This document shows, in pieces, positions 1-5,958 of a stretch of 8,088 bases of DNA (positions within the stretch are counted from its first letter, which is position 1; each line of letters begins with the position of its first letter). The position numbers and the translations under genes are program-made. Source of the stretch: an uncultured Lachnospiraceae bacterium (GTDB lineage Bacteria; Bacillota; Clostridia; Lachnospirales; Lachnospiraceae); the NCBI GenBank assembly GCA_902803745.1, contig CADCRB010000179.1, positions 1-8,088 of the forward strand. The letters are read 5' to 3'. The notes under the pieces were generated by a model. It saw only the letters and a list, made by a program, of their open reading frames with translations, searched no databases and was not told the origin of the DNA.

Positions 1-954
1 AAGGACGGAAGCTGGGATGACGGTGTGATCACAGAAGACGACACCATCACTTTGAGTGAATGCGCCTGTGTGTTCCAGTATGCACAGACTGTTTTTGAGG
101 GACTTAAGGCATATACTACCGAGGATGGAAGGACCGTTACTTTCAGACCCGATCTTAATGCAGAGAGGATGATGGATTCGGCAAAGAGAATCGAAATGCC
201 TCCATTCCCCAAGGACAGATTTATTGATGCTGTAGAGAAAGTTGTCAGAGCAAACGAGGATTTTGTACCTCCTTACGGATCGGGCGCTACTCTATATATA
301 AGGCCTTTCATGTTCGGTTCAAATCCGGTCATAGGTGTTAAGCCCGCTGAAGAATATGAATTCAGAATATTTACGACACCGGTAGGTCCTTACTTTAAGG
401 GAGGAGCAAAGCCAATTACTGTAAGAATAAGTGATTTTGACAGAGCAGCTCCCAGAGGCACAGGGCACATCAAGGCAGGACTTAATTATGCCATGAGTCT
501 TCATGCAATTGTTGATGCCCACGAAAACGGATTTGCTGAAAATATTTACCTCGATCCGGGCACAAGGACAAAGATAGAGGAGACCGGCGGCGCTAATATT
601 ATTTTTATTGACGGCGACGGAAATATGGTAACGCCTTTATCAGATTCAATCCTTCCTTCAATAACCAGGAGATCACTTATGATCGTTGCCGAGAAGTATC
701 TTGGTATCAAGGTTACACAAAGGGAAGTCACTCTGGAGGAAGTTGAAAAAGGTGCTTTCAGGGAGTGCGGACTTTGTGGAACAGCAGCTGTCATCTCGCC
801 TGTCGGATGCATCAACGATCATGGCAAAGAGATCAGATTTTCTTCCGGCATGGACGAAATGGGACCTACCCTGAAAAAACTCTATGACACATTAACAGGT
901 ATTCAGATGGGACGTATCGAAGCTCCCGAAGGCTGGATACACGAAATATCGTAA
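1..954 (+). CDS. ilvE: Branched-chain amino acid aminotransferase, 5' end cut off by the window
   Basis: PLP-dependent class IV aminotransferase that reversibly moves the amino group between leucine, isoleucine or valine and 2-oxoglutarate, the last step of branched-chain amino acid synthesis; cytoplasmic. The reading frame is open from base 1, giving 317 visible residues. Family members run to roughly 340-360 residues, so about 30-40 N-terminal residues are missing; the GTG at 25 is an internal codon, not the start. Visible family motifs in order: FEGLKAY near residue 33, an FRPDLNAERM block, the PLP-lysine motif GHIKAGLNYA with Lys at visible residue 158 (codon 472-474), the IEETGGANIIF block that helps bind the cofactor, and CGTAAVISPVG near the C-terminus. 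All key blocks are intact. The gene ends at TAA 952-954, followed by a strong terminator, so it is the last gene of its transcript. A D-amino-acid aminotransferase is unlikely because the FEGLKAY and GTAAVISPVG blocks are typical of large bacterial BCATs. Confidence 0.95.
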   Translation, partial: KDGSWDDGVITEDDTITLSECACVFQYAQTVFEGLKAYTTEDGRTVTFRPDLNAERMMDSAKRIEMPPFPKDRFIDAVEKVVRANEDFVPPYGSGATLYIRPFMFGSNPVIGVKPAEEYEFRIFTTPVGPYFKGGAKPITVRISDFDRAAPRGTGHIKAGLNYAMSLHAIVDAHENGFAENIYLDPGTRTKIEETGGANIIFIDGDGNMVTPLSDSILPSITRRSLMIVAEKYLGIKVTQREVTLEEVEKGAFRECGLCGTAAVISPVGCINDHGKEIRFSSGMDEMGPTLKKLYDTLTGIQMGRIEAPEGWIHEIS

Positions 955-969
955 AAAAATTTATCTTTT

Positions 970-1010
970 GAGGATAGCGCCGAAAGGCGTCTATCCTCTT
1001 TTATATCTTT
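970..1010 (+). terminator. Rho-independent terminator of ilvE
   Basis: An 8-bp stem GAGGATAG (970-977) pairs with CTATCCTC (991-998). It is extended by a 4-bp CGCC/GGCG stem (978-981 with 986-989) capped by a GAAA loop, with one bulged T at 990. The run TTTTATATCTTTTT follows directly at 999-1012. The hairpin plus U-rich tail 16 bases after the ilvE stop is a textbook intrinsic terminator on the + strand. On the minus strand the hairpin is not followed directly by a T-run, so it is probably unidirectional. The next gene begins at 1014, inside the tail region. Confidence 0.93.
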
Positions 1011-1013
1011 TTA

Positions 1014-2690
1014 ATGAGAAAACCAAAGCTTCTAAACTATAATATAATATATGCCCTGGTGGCTATAGTCGGTATAGTTGTCACGATCGCGGCTTCGCTT
1101 AACCCTTTTGAGAAAAATGTTACCATTATAAGGAACGGAGCCGTTGCTTACGATACCGGCTGGGAATTAAAGAACAACAGGGTAGATACATATGATGTTT
1201 GCAATCTCCCGTTAAAACTCGACAAGAATGCCTATATTGATATGACAGTAAGGAAGCTTTTGGGTTCTGAGAGTGAAGACGGTCAGTATATCATGTTCAG
1301 GACCAAGCATTCTGAGGTCCATGTTTATGCCGGAAATAAAGAGATATACTCATACGGAGATGTGGTATCTCCTGTATTTCCCCTCCCGGGTTCTGCCTGG
1401 ATACTGATTCCTCTCCATGACAGCTATAAAGGACAGTATCTGTCCATAGAGCTTCACAGGATAGAATCAAAATACGGCGGATTAATGGAGGAGGTCTTTA
1501 TCGGCGACAGAGGTGATATGATCGAGAAACTGCTTTGCGATAATATCTTTGAGATAATATGCTGTATCGCAATCGGGGTAATATCGGTCTTAATGATAAT
1601 AGCTGCCTTTGCTGAGATAAAAATGGTGCATTCATACAGCCTTCTTCATTTGAGTGTTTTTACAATTGTGACTTTTATCTGGTCCGTAAATGAAACACAC
1701 TGCACACAGCTTTTTTTCGGCAACATGGAGACCGTATCCATACTCACTTACGAAGCCATCGCGTTCCTTCCTATGCCGCTGCTTTCCTATTACAAATGCA
1801 GCAGACATAAAATTGTCCGGGATATAGCAGGGTGGGCATCCATAGTCCCGGTAGTAAACTTTATTCTGCTTAACGGCTTGCATTTCCTGGGTGTTTTTGA
1901 TATGTCCGAGCTCCTTATCCTTACCCACCTGACAATAGTCACTGTTATAGGAGCAGTATGCGTAGCCACTATCAGAGCAGGCATACTCAGCGCAAGGAAA
2001 GAAAATGCTTTTCCCGAATTCGGAGCTTTAGGCTTTATCATTCTTGCAATATCCATACTTATAGATATCGCTCATTATTATATGACAAGCTTCGTGGATG
2101 TATCAAAGTATTCAAGAGTAGGTCTGATATTGTTTATCATGTTCCTTGCCTTTGATACTATACATTTCACGCTGAGTGAAGAGTTAAACCTCAAGAAGGC
2201 AGATATATATAAGACAGTGGCTTTTCTTGATAATCTGACCGGCCTTGGCAACAGACAGGCATACGAGCAGGAGATAGAGAAGATAGATGCCAGAGAGGAG
2301 CTTATAGATCATCTGGTGGTCGGAATACTCGATCTCAATAATCTTAAACACACAAATGATATGATGGGTCATGCCGAAGGCGACAGATATATCATTTCAA
2401 TCTCCGGTTTCATACAAAAATATTTCGGAAAAATAGCAAAGATCTACCGTATCGGCGGAGACGAGTTTGCCGTACTGTTTACGGGACGCGACAGCGATAT
2501 ATATTTTGAAACCGAGGCAAATATGTTCGACGATATAATGAAAGAAGGAAGACAGGATATCAATTTTGCATACGGTTCGGCGATCTATAACCATATTACG
2601 GATAAAAACGCCGGTGATACCATAAGAAGGGCCGAAGCAAAAATGTATGAATCGAAGCAAAAATACAAGCATAAATCATCGGGCATATGA
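1014..2690 (+). CDS. Membrane-bound GGDEF diguanylate cyclase with extracytoplasmic sensor and multi-TM bundle
   Basis: Predicted to make cyclic di-GMP from two GTP in response to an external signal. Architecture over 558 residues: N-terminal signal anchor (about 10-29), extracytoplasmic domain (about 30-178), about seven hydrophobic helices (roughly 179-200, 206-224, 241-258, 270-288, 299-319, 336-353, 367-386), then a cytoplasmic GGDEF domain (about 400-555). The catalytic domain looks active: DNLTGLGNR from Asp406, metal ligand Asp440 in DLNNLK, guanine-binding Asn448, and an intact GGDEF at 481-485. The inhibitory I-site RxxD is absent: residues 472-475 are GKIA. The layout resembles 7TMR-DISM receptors, which have a jelly-roll-like domain before seven TMs, but I cannot assign the sensor family or ligand. 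The ATG at 1014 is chosen because it keeps the basic MRKPK lead before the first TM; no Shine-Dalgarno precedes it and it lies just after the ilvE terminator. A GTG at 1059 is a poor alternative, also without an RBS and shortening the TM. The stop overlaps the next gene. Confidence 0.93.
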   Translation: MRKPKLLNYNIIYALVAIVGIVVTIAASLNPFEKNVTIIRNGAVAYDTGWELKNNRVDTYDVCNLPLKLDKNAYIDMTVRKLLGSESEDGQYIMFRTKHSEVHVYAGNKEIYSYGDVVSPVFPLPGSAWILIPLHDSYKGQYLSIELHRIESKYGGLMEEVFIGDRGDMIEKLLCDNIFEIICCIAIGVISVLMIIAAFAEIKMVHSYSLLHLSVFTIVTFIWSVNETHCTQLFFGNMETVSILTYEAIAFLPMPLLSYYKCSRHKIVRDIAGWASIVPVVNFILLNGLHFLGVFDMSELLILTHLTIVTVIGAVCVATIRAGILSARKENAFPEFGALGFIILAISILIDIAHYYMTSFVDVSKYSRVGLILFIMFLAFDTIHFTLSEELNLKKADIYKTVAFLDNLTGLGNRQAYEQEIEKIDAREELIDHLVVGILDLNNLKHTNDMMGHAEGDRYIISISGFIQKYFGKIAKIYRIGGDEFAVLFTGRDSDIYFETEANMFDDIMKEGRQDINFAYGSAIYNHITDKNAGDTIRRAEAKMYESKQKYKHKSSGI

Positions 2691-2992
2691 GAACTGTAAA
2701 ACCCGAAAAACATTTTGCTGTATTTCTGCTCATTCTGATATTACTTCTTGCTGTTGCGGATTATTTTCTGTTCAGGGAATTTGATTTTGTCTGGCCGTTT
2801 TTCCTTATGCCTTATCTGGTCTTTTCCATCTTTTTTCTTGTATACTATTTCAGATCAAAGGAATTCGGTCTTTTCACTGCGGCAGTATTCATGCTGATCA
2901 TCATCCCGGTATTTGCAGGTCTCACCATGAGTATAGGCTGGATGATAAATATCGATTTCTTTGGTGAAATGATAAGACGTCTCACTTCCTGA
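2687..2992 (+). CDS. Small three-helix membrane protein of unknown function
   Basis: I do not recognise a family for this 101-residue protein. It has a short basic N-terminus (MRTVKPEKH) and three hydrophobic stretches at about 9-28, 35-54 and 61-85. The loop FRSKEFG (about 55-61) lies between the second and third, and the charged tail GEMIRRLTS ends the protein. The positive-inside rule would put the N-terminus and the FRSKEFG loop inside, giving an N-in, C-out topology, but the basic pair in the tail makes this uncertain. Its ATG overlaps the TGA of the cyclase gene (ATGA, 2687-2690) and no separate Shine-Dalgarno is visible, so translation is probably coupled to that of the cyclase. The continuous frame, membrane-protein composition and tight overlap support a real gene. 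A role as partner or modulator of the cyclase is inference from position only. Confidence 0.7.
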   Translation: MRTVKPEKHFAVFLLILILLLAVADYFLFREFDFVWPFFLMPYLVFSIFFLVYYFRSKEFGLFTAAVFMLIIIPVFAGLTMSIGWMINIDFFGEMIRRLTS

Positions 2993-3018
2993 TGTCATTT
3001 TCTTGTGTCCGTTTTTAT

Positions 3019-3048
3019 TTGATATCCCATATATAGTACAGTTACAAA
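3019..3048 (+). promoter_or_regulatory. Candidate sigma-A promoter for the dgt–dnaG–sigA operon
   Basis: TTGATA (3019-3024, 5 of 6 matches to TTGACA) is separated by 18 bases from TACAAA (3043-3048, 4 of 6 matches to TATAAT). This would start transcription near 3055 and leave a leader of about 95 bases before dgt. The operon needs a promoter here because no obvious read-through from the upstream unit is required. The TATAGT at 3032-3037 is a better -10 on its own but has no -35 at proper spacing. The match is modest and A/T-rich DNA gives chance hits. Confidence 0.3.
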
Positions 3049-3081
3049 AAAAAGAAAAGTTTTTCACTTTCAAAAAAGGAT

Positions 3082-3110
3082 TTGTTTTTTTTGTGTCGAA
3101 TATGGATAAA
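3082..3110 (+). promoter_or_regulatory. Second, weaker candidate promoter upstream of dgt
   Basis: TTGTTT (3082-3087) and GATAAA (3105-3110) are 17 bases apart, matching consensus at 3 and 4 of 6 positions. Upstream A-tracts at 3046-3053, 3055-3058 and 3072-3077 could act as UP-element-like DNA. If used, the transcript would start near 3117, inside the small leader hairpin region, and would exclude the upstream ORF start. This is a weak alternative to the candidate about 60 bases upstream. Confidence 0.18.
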
Positions 3111-3152
3111 GGCTGGCTTTTGCCATCCAGACAGCCGGACGGTGTAAAATGA
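3102..3152 (+). other. Possible 16-codon upstream ORF overlapping the dgt start
   Basis: The ATG at 3102 opens a frame encoding MDKGWLLPSRQPDGVK, and its TGA (3150-3152) overlaps the dgt ATG (3149-3151) as ATGA. An in-frame GTG at 3093 would add three residues and lies 12 bases after AAGGA (3076-3080), a rather long spacing. No good Shine-Dalgarno precedes the ATG itself. The stretch also holds alternative hairpins (TGGAT 3103-3107 with ATCCA 3125-3129, or GGCTG 3111-3115 with CAGCC 3132-3136). It could be a translational-coupling leader peptide, or a chance frame in a region with few stops. Confidence 0.2.
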
Positions 3153-4159
3153 CGATCAGAGAAGCAATCGAAGACATTGAAAAAAAGACATTGAGTCCAT
3201 ATGCCGCTTTTTCCGACAGATCAAAAGGACGTTTAAGGGAAGAAACGGAAGACGATCTGAGACCTGTATTTCAAAGAGACAGGGATCGGATCCTTCATTC
3301 CAAGTCATTCAGAAGACTCAAAGATAAAACCCAGGTTTTTCTCACTCCGCAGGGGGATCATTACAGGACAAGACTCATTCATACACTGGAGGTATCCCAG
3401 AACGCACGGACAATAGCCAAAGCGCTCCGTCTGAATGAGGATCTTGCGGAAGCTATAGCTTTAGGTCATGATCTGGGTCATACACCCTTCGGACATGCGG
3501 GAGAACGGGCTCTTAACCGCGTGTGTTCCTTAGGTTTCGAACACTCGGAACAGTCTCTGCGCGTTGTGGATGTACTTGAAAAAGATATGACAGGCCTTAA
3601 CCTCACATATGAGGTCAGAGACGGGATCGGAAACCACCGTACCAAAGGCAATCCCTCTACACTCGAAGGAAAGATAGTTCAGCTTTCTGATAAGATCGCC
3701 TATATGCACCATGATATGGATGACGCCATAAGAGCCGGCATACTTGCCGATGACAGCGTTCCGGCTTTCATAGGTGATATCGCAGGCTATAAGACAGCCC
3801 AGAGGCTTGATTATTTCATACACGACATTATCACGGAAAGCATAGGTAAAAACGAAGTGCGTATGTCGGAACCTGCTTCCAAAGCCATGAAGGATCTCAG
3901 GGAATGGATGTTTAAGAATGTTTACACCAACCCTAAGGCAAAGAGCGAAGAGGGCAAGGCTGAGAGTCTAATAGAATCCCTGTACATGTATTTTTTCAAC
4001 AGACCCGATCGTCTTCCGATGGAATACAGGAAGCTGATGTCAAAAACCGGTGATCCGCTTGAAAGGATAGTATGCGATTATATCTCATCCATGACTGACA
4101 GATATGCGATAGGAATTTATTCAGATCTGTTCATACCAACTTCATGGTCAGTCAAGTGA
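3149..4159 (+). CDS. dgt: HD-domain deoxyguanosinetriphosphate triphosphohydrolase-like protein (dNTPase)
   Basis: Predicted cytoplasmic metal-dependent enzyme that cleaves dNTPs to deoxynucleoside and tripolyphosphate, helping to control the dNTP pool. The 336 residues match the usual length of the shorter dGTPase-like family. The N-terminus MTIREAIED..LSPYAAFSDRSKGR and the RDRDRILHSKSFRRLKDKTQVF block (43-64) are strongly family-like. HD-fold metal ligands are all present: His78 in RLIHTLEVSQ, His107-Asp108 in ALGHDLGHTPFGHAGE, and Asp181 in QLSDKIAY. The ATG at 3149 starts exactly where family proteins start; an in-frame TAA at 3107-3109 rules out longer versions except through a non-standard start. 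GGACGG (3137-3142) is a weak Shine-Dalgarno six bases upstream. dnaG follows after nine bases, so this is the first gene of the replication/transcription operon. True specificity for dGTP over other dNTPs cannot be read from sequence, and relatives are often allosterically dNTP-activated. Confidence 0.95.
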   Translation: MTIREAIEDIEKKTLSPYAAFSDRSKGRLREETEDDLRPVFQRDRDRILHSKSFRRLKDKTQVFLTPQGDHYRTRLIHTLEVSQNARTIAKALRLNEDLAEAIALGHDLGHTPFGHAGERALNRVCSLGFEHSEQSLRVVDVLEKDMTGLNLTYEVRDGIGNHRTKGNPSTLEGKIVQLSDKIAYMHHDMDDAIRAGILADDSVPAFIGDIAGYKTAQRLDYFIHDIITESIGKNEVRMSEPASKAMKDLREWMFKNVYTNPKAKSEEGKAESLIESLYMYFFNRPDRLPMEYRKLMSKTGDPLERIVCDYISSMTDRYAIGIYSDLFIPTSWSVK

Positions 4160-4168
4160 TAACAGAAG

Positions 4169-5944
4169 ATGGTAAGATACAACAGCGAACTTATAGATGA
4201 AATACGGGCCGCGAATAACATCGTGGACGTCATAGGGAGCGCAGTAAAGCTAAAAAGAAGCGGGGCAAATTATTTTGGTCTCTGCCCTTTTCATAATGAA
4301 AAGACCGGATCTTTCTGCGTAAATCCCGACAGACAGACTTACCACTGCTTCGGGTGCGATAAAGGCGGAAATGTCATAAGCTTCGTGATGGACTATGAGA
4401 ACTACAGCTTTCCCGAGGCTGTAAAGTATCTGGCAGACAGGGCCGGGATCATTCTTCCGGAAAAAGAAGAAACGGCGGAAGAGAAGGAGGCTGCATCCTT
4501 CAGGAGCAGGATAATGGAATGCCTTAAACAGGCAGCAGTTTTTTACTATCACCGGCTTTATTCTCCGGAAGGAAAGCATGGACTTGATTATCTTAAAGGC
4601 CGCGGACTTACAGATGAAACGATCAAAAGCTTCGGACTCGGATATTCAGGCAAGGGCTTTGATCAGGCAGTGTCATATCTCAGATCCAAAGGCTTTGACG
4701 ATAAAGTGATACAGGCTGCCGGTTTATGCAATATATCCGAGAAGCATGGGATGACTGACAGATTTTTCAACCGTGTAATGTTTCCTATAATGGATATCAA
4801 CAGCAGGGTTATAGGCTTCGGAGGACGCGTAATGGGAGAGGGGGAACCAAAATACCTCAACTCTCCGGAGACCCAGGTCTTTGATAAAAGCCGTAATATG
4901 TACGGTCTGAATATAGCCAGACGCTCAAGAAAGCCCTATCGCATCGTATGCGAAGGATATATGGACGTTATCTCCATGCATCAGGCCGGATTTACAGAGG
5001 CTGTAGCTTCCCTCGGAACAGCCTTTACCTCCGGACACGCTTCGCTGCTTAGGCGCTATACCAAGGATGTAAGACTTACATACGATTCCGACGGTGCAGG
5101 GCAGAAGGCTGCCATGCGCGCCATACCGATCTGCAGATCAGCTTCTCTTTCAACAAAGGTAGTTCATCTTGATCCATACAAGGATCCTGATGAATTTATC
5201 AAAGCGCTGGGATCGGATGAATTTGAAAAGAGAGTAAAGGATGCTGAGAATTCTTTCTTTTTTGTACTCTCCTATATTGAAAGATCATTTGATATGTCAG
5301 ATCCCGGAGAACGAACGGCTTTTCAGAACGAAGCTGCCGGAAGACTTGCCTCGATAGATGATGAGCTTGAAAGAGACAATTATATTTCAGCTGTAGCTGC
5401 AAAATACGCTATCAGGGAGGATGCGTTAAGGAGAGCTGTTGCCAGCGTTCCGGCAGAAAAAACATCCGTCGGGATACCGGACGAAAAAGGCATCTCTACG
5501 CAAAGCCAGGCCAGGAAAAACAAGGATGATGGCGCCGAAAAAGCACAGAAGCTTCTGATCACCTGGATGACAGACGATAAAGAGATCTTTGATGCAGTCA
5601 GACAGTATATTTCTGTCGAGGACTTCAGCGAAGGTATGATCCGGGAGATCGCTGCAATGATCTATGAAGGATATGAAAAGGGCAATATGTCCACAGCAGA
5701 CATAATGACAAGATTTGCCATGGAAGACAGATCAGACGAAGCATCAGCCGTCATTAACAAAAAGCTCTATGCCGTTGATACCTCGGCTGACCGGGAAAAA
5801 GCTCTCACAGATCTGGTAATACGGGTAAAGAAAGCCTCGCTTGACCGGAAAAGAAATGCAGATGACGGGATCGACCCGTTAAAAAAAGCCAAAGAGGAAA
5901 AACAGGCCCTGACGGAACTGAAAAAGATCAGGATAAAGATATAA
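4169..5944 (+). CDS. dnaG: DNA primase
   Basis: Makes the short RNA primers for leading- and lagging-strand replication and works with the replicative helicase DnaB. Domain order over 591 residues: N-terminal CHC2 zinc domain (1-98) with ligands Cys39, His42, Cys60 and Cys63; the central catalytic core with its Toprim fold (about 255-340), showing Glu262 in CEGYMDV and Asp306/Asp308 in TYDSDGAGQKA, the metal-binding acidic residues; DPYKDPDEFI at 335-344; then a linker (about 428-455) rich in charged and small residues, and a helical C-terminal helicase-binding domain (about 456-591). All key residues are intact. In the zinc domain the common EKTPSF reads EKTGSF (Gly47). The ATG at 4169 fits the family start (SELIDEIRAANNIVDVI follows), but only AGAAG immediately before it resembles a Shine-Dalgarno, so coupling to dgt nine bases upstream is likely. 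Its TAA is embedded in the start of the strong sigA ribosome-binding site. Confidence 0.99.
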   Translation: MVRYNSELIDEIRAANNIVDVIGSAVKLKRSGANYFGLCPFHNEKTGSFCVNPDRQTYHCFGCDKGGNVISFVMDYENYSFPEAVKYLADRAGIILPEKEETAEEKEAASFRSRIMECLKQAAVFYYHRLYSPEGKHGLDYLKGRGLTDETIKSFGLGYSGKGFDQAVSYLRSKGFDDKVIQAAGLCNISEKHGMTDRFFNRVMFPIMDINSRVIGFGGRVMGEGEPKYLNSPETQVFDKSRNMYGLNIARRSRKPYRIVCEGYMDVISMHQAGFTEAVASLGTAFTSGHASLLRRYTKDVRLTYDSDGAGQKAAMRAIPICRSASLSTKVVHLDPYKDPDEFIKALGSDEFEKRVKDAENSFFFVLSYIERSFDMSDPGERTAFQNEAAGRLASIDDELERDNYISAVAAKYAIREDALRRAVASVPAEKTSVGIPDEKGISTQSQARKNKDDGAEKAQKLLITWMTDDKEIFDAVRQYISVEDFSEGMIREIAAMIYEGYEKGNMSTADIMTRFAMEDRSDEASAVINKKLYAVDTSADREKALTDLVIRVKKASLDRKRNADDGIDPLKKAKEEKQALTELKKIRIKI

Positions 5945-5950
5945 GGAGGA
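5943..5950 (+). promoter_or_regulatory. Strong Shine-Dalgarno of sigA overlapping the dnaG stop codon
   Basis: AAGGAGGA is a near-perfect anti-16S match located eight bases before the sigA ATG (5959). Its first two bases are the last two of the dnaG TAA (5942-5944). It is much stronger than the ribosome sites of dgt, dnaG, trmK and the Nif3-like gene. This suggests that sigma factor is made in large excess over primase from the same message. Confidence 0.9.
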
Positions 5951-5958
5951 TATCTCTA

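Noticed and set aside
319..815. Minus-strand open frames over ilvE and similar ones over dnaG, sigA and trmK.
   Set aside because: They lie opposite strongly conserved genes, show no domain-like features and have no ribosome sites; they are by-products of coding bias on the + strand.
1038..1048. Two overlapping TATAAT boxes just after the cyclase start codon.
   Set aside because: No -35 is visible at proper spacing, and the bases encode the NYNII stretch leading into the first TM. A promoter here would lie downstream of the only well-supported start.
2976..3003. Possible terminator after the small membrane protein gene: GACGTC (2976-2981) and GATGTC (2991-2996) with a 9-base loop, followed by ATTTTCTTG.
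   Set aside because: Only six pairs, one of them G-U, with a large loop and a short interrupted T-run. Too weak to call, so where transcription of the cyclase unit stops is unresolved.
2993..3148. A c-di-GMP (GEMM) riboswitch between the cyclase unit and dgt.
   Set aside because: Checked for the conserved GEMM elements and did not see them; the leader is mostly A/T tracts with small hairpins.
5841..5869. TTGACC in late dnaG as -35 of an internal sigA promoter, by analogy with the E. coli operon.
   Set aside because: No acceptable -10 at 16-18 bases downstream (GACGGG at 17), so there is no support beyond a chance hexamer.
5865..5888. Small inverted repeat ACGGG..CCCGT in the 3' part of dnaG, next to a run of As.
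   Set aside because: The run after the stem is A, not T, on the + strand, and it lies inside coding sequence. It does not fit a terminator on either strand.
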